A stretch of 64,000 nucleotides of DNA from an uncultured Desulfobacter sp. (GCF_963677125.1 NZ_OY781882.1:2984501-3048500); one strand, 5' to 3'; numbered from the stretch's first letter, positions 51,315 to 60,935 are shown. Translations and numbers: made by a program. Notes: generated by a model not told the origin, from the sequence alone.

Positions 51315-52016
51315 TCAATCAGGAAACGAAGGAATTGTTTGCCTATCCAAATAAACAATCCTGGAGCACATCCGGGAAATACAGTCCCGGTCATGGGAAA
51401 TAAAAAGAAGCGCCATATTGGATTTCTCCTGGACTGATGTCAGATGGGCCATGATATCAACCTGCAAGGGTAAATCCAAACCGCACAGCGCTTCATCGCA
51501 AATCAGCAATTCCGGGGATACCGACAGGGCCCGGGCAATGGCGGCCCGCTGGCACTGCCCGCCGGAGAGCATTCCCGGCCGACACCGTCCAAGGTTCGGG
51601 TCAAGGCCCATGACCTGCATCAATGCATCAGCCCGTTCCCGGCGTTCCCGCTTCGAGCCTATACCAAACGCGGCCATGGGTTCAACGATTGAAGAACGAA
51701 CAGACAAAAAAGGGTTCAGATATACAAATGGATCCTGCCATACCATCTGGACCCCGCGAAAAAACTCGCGGCCGGGTCGTGTCTTTGCATCGCATACAAG
51801 CCGGTCACCCCAGAAAACATGTCCGGCATCCGGTACTTCAATTCCCATGATAATTCGTGCCACTGTGCTTTTCCCGACACCGCTGGGCCCAGAAAGCCCC
51901 ACCGCTTCGCCGGCCCGGATACCAAGATAAAAATCGGACAGCACAGAAACGCGCTCCCTGCCCCGGCCGGTATATGCCTTACAGATGCCGGTCATATGAA
52001 GCAGATTTTCATGCAT
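51315..52016 (-). CDS. ABC transporter ATP-binding protein (NikE/DppF-like)
   Basis: 233 residues: Walker A GPSGVGKST, signature LSGGQCQRAAIARAL, Walker B ELLICDEAL and H-loop ISHDRD. One of two ATPases of a nickel/peptide-type importer. It starts 2 bases after the stop of the first ATPase. It lacks the C-terminal oligopeptide-binding extension of some DppF proteins, as in Nik systems. Confidence 0.87.
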   Translation of the reverse strand: MHENLLHMTGICKAYTGRGRERVSVLSDFYLGIRAGEAVGLSGPSGVGKSTVARIIMGIEVPDAGHVFWGDRLVCDAKTRPGREFFRGVQMVWQDPFVYLNPFLSVRSSIVEPMAAFGIGSKRERRERADALMQVMGLDPNLGRCRPGMLSGGQCQRAAIARALSVSPELLICDEALCGLDLPLQVDIMAHLTSVQEKSNMALLFISHDRDCISRMCSRIVYLDRQTIPSFPD

Positions 52017-52018
52017 AT

Positions 52019-52828
52019 CTATGCCCTTTCCAAAAAGTTCATGGCATCAACCAGATCCCGGGTATGGACATGGCAGGGATTTTCAATCATATCCTTTACA
52101 GGGCCAACCTCTATCTGCCTCCCGTTAAAAATAACAATCAGTTCAGAGGCAAGTCGTTGAAGCCCCCTTAAATCATGGGAAATAACAATCACCGCCGTAC
52201 CCGCGTTTGCTGTCAGATCCCGGATGCAACGTTCCACAATTGCCCTGTTAACATCATCCTGCCCTGTTGCAGGCTCGTCAGCAATGAGGATGCGGGGCCT
52301 GACAGCCAGTGCCAAAGCCATCAGGCATCGCCGGCACTGGCCCCCACTGAGCTCAAATGGGTACCGGTCAAGCGCCCAGGCACCTAATCCTAACGTTTCC
52401 AGAGCATCAATTGCCGTTTCTTTGGGATTCTTTTTCCGGATTCTCGCGCCTCTTTTTATGACCGCCTTTACGGCGTCAATCAGATGAACACCGATTTTTA
52501 CCCAGGGATCCAGGGCACGGGCCGGACTTTGGGACAGCATCAAAACATCCCGGCCCGGGACTAGGGATTTTTGGGCACCCTTTTCCGGCAAAACCGGTTT
52601 TCCCATGAACCGGACACTGCCACCAAGCACTGCCAAAGACCGGGGTAAAATCCCTGCCAATGTCATGGCAGTCAGGGTCTTTCCCGACCCGCTCTGTCCG
52701 GTGATCCCTAAAACATCTCCGGGATTTAAACGGAAACAGACATTGCCGACCAGGCATGTATTGGATTTTTTACCGGGAATACCTATACAAAGATCGTTTA
52801 CATATAAAAGGTCGGGATCAGACATCAT
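52019..52828 (-). CDS. ABC transporter ATP-binding protein (NikD/DppD-like)
   Basis: 269 residues: Walker A GQSGSGKTLTA, signature LSGGQCRRCLMALAL, Walker B ILIADEPATG and H-loop ISHDLRG. It overlaps the permease gene by 11 bases. Together with the NikE-like subunit it powers the importer encoded upstream. Confidence 0.87.
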   Translation of the reverse strand: MMSDPDLLYVNDLCIGIPGKKSNTCLVGNVCFRLNPGDVLGITGQSGSGKTLTAMTLAGILPRSLAVLGGSVRFMGKPVLPEKGAQKSLVPGRDVLMLSQSPARALDPWVKIGVHLIDAVKAVIKRGARIRKKNPKETAIDALETLGLGAWALDRYPFELSGGQCRRCLMALALAVRPRILIADEPATGQDDVNRAIVERCIRDLTANAGTAVIVISHDLRGLQRLASELIVIFNGRQIEVGPVKDMIENPCHVHTRDLVDAMNFLERA

Positions 52829-53633
52829 CCGCCTCCTTTTGAAAAATTTTACCGGCCATATTCAAAACCGCAACCACCAGTGTAATGGCAACGCCCGGAA
52901 CAAATACCAACCACGGGGCCCGGTCCATATAGAGACCCGCTTCTTGAAGCATTCGGCCAAGTTCCGGTGCAGGCGGAGGCGGACCGAGTCCCAGGTAACT
53001 CAACCCGGCAAAAGCCAGAATCATCCGGCCTGTTTTTAAAGATGCTCCGGCCAGAATGGGACTTTTAAACTGGGGCAGAATATAGGCGTAAACAAGGCGT
53101 AAAGGTTTCAAGCCTGCGGTCCTGCCCGCCAGGACAAACTCCTTGCGTGCCGCGGACAATGCAAGTCCCCGGATCAGCCTGGCCCACCAGGGCCAGTTGG
53201 CAGCGGCAAGGCCCATAATCAATCCCTGCATGGAGCCCCCGGCAAGCCCGGCAAACACAATGGCCAACACCAACCCGGGCATAGCCAAGCCCATATCAAT
53301 AACGCCCCGGAACACTATTTGGGGCCAGCCTTTGGCCAGGGCCGCCCCAATGCCGATCATGGCCCCGATGGCCACAGCCAGACCGGAGGCAGCCAGGGCC
53401 CCGCCAAGGGACAGACGCAATCCCCAGATCATACGGGACAGGACACATCGGCCCAGCTGATCGGTCCCCAGGGGGTATGCCAAGCACGGAGCTTTCAGTC
53501 GGCAAACCAAATCCCCTGCCAGGGGGTCCCGGGGTGCAAGATATGGTGCCCAAATTGCCGTAGTAACCACAAAGAGGCAGAACACAAGACCCAAGCCCCC
53601 CCGGCTAAACATTAATCTCCGGCGTTGTTTCAC
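52818..53633 (-). CDS. ABC transporter permease (NikC/DppC-like)
   Basis: 271 residues from a GTG at 53633 that overlaps the preceding stop codon (GTGA). A longer frame upstream is only the overlap with the other permease gene. The hydrophobic profile shows about six membrane helices with the DppC-type beginning (APYLAPRDPLAGD, YPLGTDQLGR) and the EAA loop near GRTAGLKPLRLVY. It forms a heterodimer with the NikB-like permease. Confidence 0.87.
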   Translation of the reverse strand: MKQRRRLMFSRGGLGLVFCLFVVTTAIWAPYLAPRDPLAGDLVCRLKAPCLAYPLGTDQLGRCVLSRMIWGLRLSLGGALAASGLAVAIGAMIGIGAALAKGWPQIVFRGVIDMGLAMPGLVLAIVFAGLAGGSMQGLIMGLAAANWPWWARLIRGLALSAARKEFVLAGRTAGLKPLRLVYAYILPQFKSPILAGASLKTGRMILAFAGLSYLGLGPPPPAPELGRMLQEAGLYMDRAPWLVFVPGVAITLVVAVLNMAGKIFQKEADDV

Positions 53634-54568
53634 GGATTCGCTCTCATCACAGGATCCAACCGCCGATGGATAAAATCCGTCAAGCCGTTGACGGCCACAA
53701 ACGTCAGACAAACCAACAGCACAAGTGCCTGGACCATGGGAATATCCCTTGCCATAACCGCCTGGACCGTAAGACGACCCAGGCCTGGACGGGCAAATAC
53801 GGACTCCACAATCATGGCTCCGCCCAAAAGTTGGCCTAGGCATACGCCCCAAAGGGAGATCATGGGCACCAGGGCATGGGGCAGAATATGCCGAAAAAAT
53901 ATTTTAAAAGATCCAAGTCCCCTTGTCCGGGCAAAACGGACAAAATCGGCATCCATGGTTTTCACCAGGGCCGACCGCAGCATGCTGCTCTGGAGCAGGC
54001 CGATCCCCAGGGCCAAAGACAAGGCAGGCAAAACAACATGTGCAAATGAGCCTTGGCCGCTCACCGGCAAAAGTCCCAACTTCAAAGAAAAACCCCAGGC
54101 CAGCATGATCCCCAGCCAGAATGGGGGCATGGCAGTCGCCAGAACAGTCAGCATCCCGATCAGGTGATCGGCAAACCGGTGACGAAACATGGCGGCCATC
54201 ATACCGGAAACCCCGGACAGCAGCACCACCATCACAAAGGCGGTCAGGGCCAGTTCCAGAGTTGGCGCCAGACACATCACGATCTGGGCTAAAACCGGAC
54301 GGCCGGTCTGCCAGCTTATGCCCAGATCTCCGGTGAACACGCTGACCATCCAGCACATGTAACGCACAGGCCAAGGCCGGTCCAGGGCCAGGGTGTGTCT
54401 TAAAGCCTCGATCTGTTCCTGTCCCGGCGCCTGGCTCTGGTTGGACAAAATGATTTCAGCAGGATCACCTGGACTCAGGGCACACAGGATAAACGTGAAA
54501 AAAGTGATGCCCCACAAAACAAAACCGCCATAGACAAAACGTGTGATACATTTGGGAGGCATGATCAT
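53630..54568 (-). CDS. ABC transporter permease (NikB/DppB-like)
   Basis: About 312 residues from the ATG at 54568, just after the methyltransferase stop; a second ATG six bases later is equally good. Features include LSPGDPAEIIL at the N-terminal loop, WQTGRPV, and an EAA loop in FVRFARTRGLGSFKIFFRH. Six membrane helices are predicted. Typical first permease of the nickel/dipeptide family. Confidence 0.87.
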   Translation of the reverse strand: MIMPPKCITRFVYGGFVLWGITFFTFILCALSPGDPAEIILSNQSQAPGQEQIEALRHTLALDRPWPVRYMCWMVSVFTGDLGISWQTGRPVLAQIVMCLAPTLELALTAFVMVVLLSGVSGMMAAMFRHRFADHLIGMLTVLATAMPPFWLGIMLAWGFSLKLGLLPVSGQGSFAHVVLPALSLALGIGLLQSSMLRSALVKTMDADFVRFARTRGLGSFKIFFRHILPHALVPMISLWGVCLGQLLGGAMIVESVFARPGLGRLTVQAVMARDIPMVQALVLLVCLTFVAVNGLTDFIHRRLDPVMRANP

Positions 54569-54569
54569 G

Positions 54570-55415
54570 TTATCCGCCTTCCCTAGGCATAGCCCAGCAG
54601 ACCATGGCCACAGCAGATTGCCCTTCAAAATAGATATGGCCGTTCTTTACGTGGGGTTCAAGAACCCGGTCTATGGTTTTGTTCAAAAGCGGCAACGGGC
54701 ATCCGAACATGGTGAAATAATCCGTAAAATATTCCCGGGCCCGGAGAAATGACACATCCAGAACTGCAGGCAAATCCAAGGAAAGCACCATAGGTGCTCT
54801 GCCGGTCTGTTCCAGAAAATTTTGGGCAAAGGTCAGATGGTCCCCGGCTACCGGGCAGGGGGCATCCATAACTTGCGTCCATATTTGACGATGAAAGGGA
54901 AACGCAGGTGCGCCATTTCCCACAACCAGCACGCAAGCATGCTTCGCCAATTTTTCCATACACGTAATACCCTGGGGACAAAAAGCTTCAGGGAAAAATG
55001 CCGCGATAACCAGATCATGGTTCCGGGCTGCATCAAGGGTGTTCCAGTCAGCAGCCAAAGGAACGACCCCTGAACTATCCGTGGCCTTAATTTTATCTTT
55101 CAATACCCGGATCATGCCCAGGGACTGATCCATGGCCGTCACCCGGCAGCCATAGGCGGCCAGGGCCAGGGAAAGATTTCCCGGCCCGCAGCCGATCTCA
55201 AGGACGGAACTGCCGACTGGCGCAAAGTCCTGTTCAACCAATGTTTCAGCCATAACCTTAGCGGCCCCCAAAGAGAGTCCAGCCATCTGACCCCATAGCC
55301 CGGCCACCTGATCATAAAAATCACGCCATTTTTCAGGATAATCCTGTTGGGTTTGCTTTAAAAAGGATCTTTTGCCAAAATCTTCCCATCGTCGGCCCCA
55401 GTCCGAATCCGTCAT
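54570..55415 (-). CDS. SAM-dependent methyltransferase within the importer operon
   Basis: 281 residues. Class I motif I VLEIGCGPGNLSLAL (about residue 73), motif II TAMDQSLGMI and motif IV LVIAAFFPEAFC are visible. It sits between the substrate-binding protein gene and the permease genes, with gaps of 1-3 bases, so it belongs to the same transcript. It could modify an imported chelator or metal complex, or act on a precursor of a metallophore; neither is proven. No metallophore synthase (nicotianamine synthase-like or opine dehydrogenase-like) is nearby. Confidence 0.8.
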   Translation of the reverse strand: MTDSDWGRRWEDFGKRSFLKQTQQDYPEKWRDFYDQVAGLWGQMAGLSLGAAKVMAETLVEQDFAPVGSSVLEIGCGPGNLSLALAAYGCRVTAMDQSLGMIRVLKDKIKATDSSGVVPLAADWNTLDAARNHDLVIAAFFPEAFCPQGITCMEKLAKHACVLVVGNGAPAFPFHRQIWTQVMDAPCPVAGDHLTFAQNFLEQTGRAPMVLSLDLPAVLDVSFLRAREYFTDYFTMFGCPLPLLNKTIDRVLEPHVKNGHIYFEGQSAVAMVCWAMPREGG

Positions 55416-55418
55416 CGT

Positions 55419-56939
55419 CTAATCTCCCCGGCTTGCACTCTGGGCGGCGGCCGCAGGCGCTGCCTGAACCAGCAAAGGCCTGAAATTATGATCCATGCCG
55501 AAAAATGACAACCGGTCTGTGTAAGCAAAAAAAGAGATATCGTGGTACAGCGGCAATAAAGGCAATTGCCGGGCAAAAATCTTAGACAAAAGCCGGTAAC
55601 TCTCCTTTTGTTCCGCAATTGTCTCGCTGTGCCGGCCCCGGGCAATCAAATCATCTGTCCCGGCACTTGCACTGCCATAGCTTCTGGGTCCGTCAGAGGC
55701 CAGATAATACGAATAAAAAAAATCAGGCTCCCCTGTCATGAGCGTATTGGGCTGAAGCGCCAGACTGAACGTCCCCGCTTTCATCTCCTTATAATATGCG
55801 CCCGGTTCCCTGATATGAATTGCAGCCTTAAACCCGTATGCTGCCAGCTGCATCTGAATGAACTGGGCAATATCCAGGTAAGGCCAGCGTTCAACGGTAC
55901 CGGCATGAAGAAGAATATCCACAGCTGCCTTTGGCGGTTTATGCGCCGGCTCCCAGTTGCCGTCAAGGTCCCCAAAGCACCACTTGCCGGCCAGGGGCGT
56001 AAACGGATCACGGGCCACCCGGCCGCAACCGGCCACCAGGGCATCAACAATGGTGTCCCGGTCAATGATGGACGCAAGCCATTGACGTGCACTATTTTCC
56101 TTGAAAGGGGGTTTAGCACAATTAAAAATCAGGTAATGGGTGGTCGCCACTTCAATATGTTTCAAAATGATTCCGGGCACACGCTTTAACGTCTCGACCT
56201 GCTGGGGCAATATGGCGCCCACATCGGCCACGGCATCCACCTCACGGGCCATCAAGGCCATGGCCCGGGTCTGGGCATCGGCCAGATCCCGGAAAATCAC
56301 CCGGCGAAAATGGGGCTTTTCCCCCCAATATCCGTCAAAGGCTTCTAAAACGATACGGTCTCCGGGAACCGCCTGTTGTAAATAAAAAGGGCCGGTACCG
56401 GTCACGGTTTTGAGGCGGCCGTCCGGTTCAAAATCCTTGGGATGAAGCACTGGGCTTTGATAATAGGAGATCCGGTTGGCAAAGGCGGGACAGGGCGCCT
56501 TAAGATGAAAAATAAGATCAAGGTCACCCCGGACCTCCAAATGATCCAGATCTTTGAAAACACCCGATGGATCATAGCGCGGACTGGATGCAATACGCAG
56601 AATGGACTGCCCGGCAAGGTCTGCCGTCAACGGGGTATTGTCATGGAACCGGACATCATCTCTTAGATGAAAAATCCAGGTCCGGTTCCCATCCGTTGAT
56701 TCCCAGGATTTAGCCAGCCAGGGAGAGGCATTGAGATTTTCATCAAGATAGGTCAGGGCCTCCCAGGTATGGGTTGAACCATGCAGATAGGTTCGGCTGG
56801 CCGGGCCGTCCAGAAAATCCCGCCCCTCCCCGATAATTAAGGTCTCTTTCCTGTCAGGCACATCCCCGGCAACGGCGAAATCCTGTAATAGAAACGACCA
56901 AATCATGGCCGGCACCAGGAGAACCAGATGCCGGCTCAT
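55419..56939 (-). CDS. ABC transporter substrate-binding protein, family 5 (NikA/DppA-like)
   Basis: About 506 residues from the ATG at 56939; the signal peptide MSRHLVLLVPAMIWSFLLQD is visible from there. Family 5 marks: ETLIIGEG, WEALTYLDENLNASPWLAKSWE, FHLRDDVRFHDNTPLTADL and GTGPFYL. It would bind nickel chelate, peptide or a related small ligand in the periplasm. The gene follows the TonB receptor stop by 23 bases, which ties outer-membrane and inner-membrane steps together. Confidence 0.87.
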   Translation of the reverse strand: MSRHLVLLVPAMIWSFLLQDFAVAGDVPDRKETLIIGEGRDFLDGPASRTYLHGSTHTWEALTYLDENLNASPWLAKSWESTDGNRTWIFHLRDDVRFHDNTPLTADLAGQSILRIASSPRYDPSGVFKDLDHLEVRGDLDLIFHLKAPCPAFANRISYYQSPVLHPKDFEPDGRLKTVTGTGPFYLQQAVPGDRIVLEAFDGYWGEKPHFRRVIFRDLADAQTRAMALMAREVDAVADVGAILPQQVETLKRVPGIILKHIEVATTHYLIFNCAKPPFKENSARQWLASIIDRDTIVDALVAGCGRVARDPFTPLAGKWCFGDLDGNWEPAHKPPKAAVDILLHAGTVERWPYLDIAQFIQMQLAAYGFKAAIHIREPGAYYKEMKAGTFSLALQPNTLMTGEPDFFYSYYLASDGPRSYGSASAGTDDLIARGRHSETIAEQKESYRLLSKIFARQLPLLPLYHDISFFAYTDRLSFFGMDHNFRPLLVQAAPAAAAQSASRGD

Positions 56940-56962
56940 CACTTTTTTTAAAAATAAAAAAA

Positions 56963-59062
56963 TCAAAATGCGTATCGAATCCCCATCATACACTCCACAT
57001 ACCGGCCGGGGTTCACATACACAATCTCGGTGACATACTCTTCATCCAGCAGATTCACCACGGAGACCTGGGTATGCAGGGTGACCTTTTCGGACAAGGC
57101 CCAGTCCCGCCACACTTTAAGATCAAATGTTTCAAAGGATTCCATATGAAAATAGGGAAGATCTTCGTTGTTGTCCGTGTAATAGCGGTCATCGGAGAAC
57201 CGGAACAGAATCTCCCAGTTAAACAGCGTGGGGTTCAGGTACCTCAACCCCAGACTGCCGAAGTAGTCCGGGGAGTTTCTCAGCTCGTTACCCACATTGT
57301 CAGGATTGGTGTCATCTTTGGTGATCTCTGAATTGTTCAAGGTCAAAGAACCGGTAAACGCCAGATGTTCGGTAATCGGTTGTTTGATGTACAATTCAAT
57401 CCCGTTAATTTCCGCCTCGCCGATATTCCGGGTTTTTATCAGGGTGGTGGAAAGGGGTTCATTGGGCTCATAGGTATACGCCATAATGTTTTCAATGACA
57501 CCATGATAGGCCGTGATTTTGATTAAAGTATTCAAGTTAGGAATGGTAATGTCTGCCCCCAGATCCACCATCCAGGTCTCTTCGGGTTCCAGATCGGTAT
57601 TGGCCTCGCGCCAGGTGGTGCCGGTATTTTTATTCTGGAACAGCCATTTGGGATTGCCGGGCCAGAACGCTGTGCCGGCGGACGAGTGCAGGGCCAGGAT
57701 ATCGTTGACACGAAACTTGATCCCGCCCCTGTAAGTGATTTTATCTTTATCCACATCATCCGGTGTGCTGTCCGAAGAACCGGAGTCGTAAATATCCTTA
57801 TATTCCCATTTGTCATACCGGATCCCACCCAGAAGGCTTAACCGGTCATCCATGAAAAACATCTGGTCCTGGAGATATACAGCCGTCTGATCCGTGGTCA
57901 GTTCATACCGGTAGGTCCGGGTCCCGTCTGAATCGTAATCATATAAGGTCTCTTCTTCCCGGGCAAAATAAACCCCGGCCGTCAACACATTGTTGGGCAG
58001 AAGGGTAAAATCACCCTGGAGTTCAAAGGGTATCCGTTTGCGGTCCCAGTCCTCAGTTTCAGTGATGGTATCATCCACCACGACCACACCATTGACCAGG
58101 CTTGCACCGCCATTGGCCTGGGAAGGAATGGATTGATACTGGTATCCGGTTGTGGCCGTCAGTTTCACCTGATCCGTAAACTTATGCGCCACCCTCAGGC
58201 TTGAGACCACTGAATCGCCATGATCGTTGGTGATAGCATTTTCCTGGCCGCCGTAAAGGTACCGGTCCATATAGTTCAGTGCCAGGGTTACTGTGGTATC
58301 TTCGTGGTTATTCCACTCCATCTTTCCACCCACCCACTGGTAGCTGTAATCATTATCCTCTACGGAAGCCCCTCTGACATAATTGGTTTTACCAAGATTG
58401 TATAATTTCACCATCCCGTCTACCGGCTTCATCTGGTAGCCGTCTGAAATCTCCCCTGAATAGGAAAACCGGTAGGTGAAATTATCTTTGCGATCGCCAA
58501 TGGAAAGGCTGGGTTTAAAGGTGTTATTTCCGCCATACCCCACCTGGGCGCTGATCCCCTCATGGGCCTGACCGTTGCGGGTGATGATATTTACGGCACC
58601 GCCTGCCGCGCTGGGACCGTAAAGGGCCGAAGAAGGCCCTAACACCACATCCACCTGTTCGATATCATTGGGATTTATGGTCGGTGATAAAAAAGCATGA
58701 ACCGGAATACCGTCAATTAGATAGGCGGTGCGCTGCAAAAAATGCCCAGTGCCCCTCAGCTGAACCCAAGGCGGCCCCCAGGGGTAATACTGGCCCACAC
58801 TGACCCCGGGCAAATCCCGTATAAACTCGCCAAAATTATTCATGTAATGGGAAGGCTGACAATCCAGATCCTCCCGGTCTACGCTATAGGCCGTGACCGG
58901 CGACAATTCCTCACTTACACTGGTTTTTGTGGCGGTTACGGTAATCTCTTCGATCTGACTTACATCAACGTTATCCTCTTGGGCCCACACCGGATAAACC
59001 AGGCACAAAGCAAAAAGCAGCGCAATACCCGGCCATAACGGCCAGCAAGATCTTCTCTCCAT
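56963..59062 (-). CDS. TonB-dependent outer-membrane receptor of the importer operon
   Basis: 699 residues. The ATG at 59062 has a good ribosome site (AAAAGGAGAAG). A signal peptide ends near VWAQ. A TonB box lies in EEITVTATKT. The plug shows RDLPGVSV, AYLIDGIPVHA, LGPSSALYGPSAAGGAVNII. The barrel ends in GIRYAF, the expected terminal Phe. It is the first gene of the operon; no cobalamin riboswitch was found in its leader, which instead carries a 143-bp repeat 125 bases upstream. Substrate is probably a metal chelate or similar compound. Confidence 0.88.
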   Translation of the reverse strand: MERRSCWPLWPGIALLFALCLVYPVWAQEDNVDVSQIEEITVTATKTSVSEELSPVTAYSVDREDLDCQPSHYMNNFGEFIRDLPGVSVGQYYPWGPPWVQLRGTGHFLQRTAYLIDGIPVHAFLSPTINPNDIEQVDVVLGPSSALYGPSAAGGAVNIITRNGQAHEGISAQVGYGGNNTFKPSLSIGDRKDNFTYRFSYSGEISDGYQMKPVDGMVKLYNLGKTNYVRGASVEDNDYSYQWVGGKMEWNNHEDTTVTLALNYMDRYLYGGQENAITNDHGDSVVSSLRVAHKFTDQVKLTATTGYQYQSIPSQANGGASLVNGVVVVDDTITETEDWDRKRIPFELQGDFTLLPNNVLTAGVYFAREEETLYDYDSDGTRTYRYELTTDQTAVYLQDQMFFMDDRLSLLGGIRYDKWEYKDIYDSGSSDSTPDDVDKDKITYRGGIKFRVNDILALHSSAGTAFWPGNPKWLFQNKNTGTTWREANTDLEPEETWMVDLGADITIPNLNTLIKITAYHGVIENIMAYTYEPNEPLSTTLIKTRNIGEAEINGIELYIKQPITEHLAFTGSLTLNNSEITKDDTNPDNVGNELRNSPDYFGSLGLRYLNPTLFNWEILFRFSDDRYYTDNNEDLPYFHMESFETFDLKVWRDWALSEKVTLHTQVSVVNLLDEEYVTEIVYVNPGRYVECMMGIRYAF

Positions 59063-59187
59063 GTTCTATCTTCTCCTTTTTCATTGTTGTGCAGTCTCTG
59101 TTTAAAGGGGAAGTGATCCATGAAAAAAGCCATGCGAATCCATCCCCAGTTTATGGGTATACATGGACCTTCATGGCCGTAATTAAT

Positions 59188-59330
59188 GGTGCCCGGCCGA
59201 AAACCGTAAATTTTGCCGATTACTTCGTTGGTCGCAAATTTTAATCCTCGAAATACGTCATGTATGACTCCGGTTAAAATTTGCACCCGCCTTGTACTCG
59301 ACATAATTTCCTGGCTTTCGGCCAGACACT
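59188..59330. repeat. 143-bp MITE-like repeat, copy 3
   Basis: Same length as copies 1 and 2. It starts GGTGCCCGGCCGAAAACC (first base diverged) and ends CTTTCGGCCAGACACT. Inner inverted arms are preserved. Flanks (TAAT and AACA) show no target duplication, so this may be an older copy. It lies upstream of the second TonB receptor. Confidence 0.85.
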
Positions 59331-59433
59331 AACAGTTATCTTACTTAAAATTGGTGCAACGGTTTCTACCGTTATTTTGACGTGTTCCTATCTAACGGAT
59401 AATATAAAGTCAAGATGTTTTGACTTTCTTCCC

Positions 59434-59562
59434 AGGGTAACCGCATTTACATTGAAGAGGTCATCGGGATCGCTATCGCTATCGGGATCGGGATCGAAAA
59501 TAATGGACATTTCGAGTCCGATAGCGATCCCGATAGCGATAGCGATAGCGATAGCGAAGTTA
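59434..59562. repeat. Hexamer-rich inverted repeat with dispersed-repeat left end, copy B
   Basis: Starts with AGGGTAACCGCATTTA as at 8528. It continues with direct ATCGCT/ATCGGG hexamers (59461-59496), a spacer of about 24 bases and the complementary GATAGC/GATCCC hexamers (59519-59562). The two tracts can form a long hairpin. Low-complexity translations in this area are artefacts. Confidence 0.75.
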
Positions 59563-59612
59563 AAATAACCGGCAAAATTATAAATGCGTTCACCCTGACT
59601 ATCTTCCAATCA

Positions 59613-60242
59613 CTATAAAAGACCATAGAGCCCGCTATCCAGTGCCCCAACTCCGAAAAGGATCAAAATAGTGCCTGTCACGATATTTATCTTTTCAGTA
59701 AATCCATGATTGAGGCGTTTACCTGCCATTGCGGTTGCAGATGCAAGGGTCAGCCACCACAGGGCAGAGCCTGAAAAGACGCCGATCACAAGTGAGGCAG
59801 ATGCCAAATACCCGTTTTGTGCAGTACCAACACCAAGACCGGAAAATATGCCCATAAACGCCATGATGGTCATGGGGTTGGTCAGGGTAAAAAACAGCGT
59901 GGAAACATAGGCGCGGACATGCCCTGAAAATGGGGCATCGGAATTCTGAAAATCTGCCGCCTTTTTTTTCAGCGTCGTCAGCCCCCAAAAACATAAAAAT
60001 AAGCCGCCTATAATGTGAAACGAAGATTCCAAATTCAGCAAAAACTCAGTCATAACTGTCAGGGAGAACCCGGCGGCAAATCCGTAAATCGCATCGGCCG
60101 TGGCAGCACCTAATCCTGTGACAAATCCTGCAAAATAACCATGGTCCAAGCTTCTTTTGATACATAAAAGGCCGATAGGCCCAACCGGCGCGGCAATGGA
60201 AACACCGATGACGATGCCCTTAAGCAGGTATTGAATTTCCAT
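59613..60242 (-). CDS. LysE/RhtB-family exporter
   Basis: 209 residues with about six membrane helices. The LysE start GIVIGVSIAAPVGPIGLLCI and the conserved TLTNPMTIMAFMGIFSG motif are present. It exports amino acids or similar compounds. An Lrp/AsnC regulator gene lies divergently, which is a common regulator-exporter pairing. Confidence 0.88.
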   Translation of the reverse strand: MEIQYLLKGIVIGVSIAAPVGPIGLLCIKRSLDHGYFAGFVTGLGAATADAIYGFAAGFSLTVMTEFLLNLESSFHIIGGLFLCFWGLTTLKKKAADFQNSDAPFSGHVRAYVSTLFFTLTNPMTIMAFMGIFSGLGVGTAQNGYLASASLVIGVFSGSALWWLTLASATAMAGKRLNHGFTEKINIVTGTILILFGVGALDSGLYGLL

Positions 60243-60368
60243 ATGTATTCCCTTGTGATATGGTTTGTGTTTAATCAGCCTCTATTTTAAAGAGACCTGT
60301 TAGAAACACACATGGGCATTTGCTGTTTTTGCGGCCCCCAAATTTAATATTTCCAGGAAAAACCCGAC

Positions 60369-60818
60369 ATGACCCTTAAATTTGAAAGTCTGCTGGACAA
60401 TATAGGAGAACAGATCCTTTTGGAACTTTGCGAAAATGCCCGGATCAGCTTCAGTGAATTAGGCAGAAAAGTGGGCCTGTCCAGCCCGGCTGTCACGGAG
60501 CGGGTAAAAAAAATGGAAGACGCAGGCATTATCAAAGGCTACAAAGCGGTCATTGATAAGAAAGAAGATGTGGGGAAAATTATGGCATTTATTGTCATGT
60601 CCACCCTTTCCCAACACTATAAAAAAATAAGACAAATCCTTGAGGCTCATTCCGGCACATTGGAATGCCACCACCTCAGCGGTGAAGAGTCACTGATGAT
60701 CAAGGTGGCCGTGGAAGATGTGGAAAAACTCGAGGCGCTTGTGGAAGCCCTCGGCACTTATGGTAAAACCCGGACATCCATTGTTCTGTCCACCTTTCTG
60801 GACAAAACCGCATGCTGA
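60369..60818 (+). CDS. Lrp/AsnC-family transcriptional regulator
   Basis: 149 residues. HTH at about 17-58 (LLELCENARISFSELGRKVG and SSPAVTERVKKMEDAGII), then the RAM ligand domain (about 65-145). It is divergent from the LysE-family exporter gene with 126 bases between starts, so it probably controls export in response to an amino acid. Confidence 0.9.
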   Translation: MTLKFESLLDNIGEQILLELCENARISFSELGRKVGLSSPAVTERVKKMEDAGIIKGYKAVIDKKEDVGKIMAFIVMSTLSQHYKKIRQILEAHSGTLECHHLSGEESLMIKVAVEDVEKLEALVEALGTYGKTRTSIVLSTFLDKTAC

Positions 60819-60874
60819 TGTCTAAATTTTACCCCAGAGCCAATATCATACAGGTAAGATGTATTCAGATTAAA

Positions 60875-60935
60875 ACCACGAAGTTAACGAAGAACACGAA
60901 ATTAAATTCTCTAAAACCTTCGTGTTCTTCGTGGT
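60875..60935. repeat. Inverted repeat of ACCACGAAG/CTTCGTGGT type
   Basis: The left arm ACCACGAAGTTAACGAAG and AACACGAA face CTTCGTGTTCTTCGTGGT. The left arm contains one extra 9-base unit. Such arms built of CACGAAG units are scattered in many bacterial genomes; function is not known. It could act as a terminator for the regulator gene. Confidence 0.7.

Noticed and set aside
59388..59609. Frames with long SLSLSLSG or AIAIAIAIG runs
   Set aside because: They are translations of the hexamer repeat tract, not proteins.
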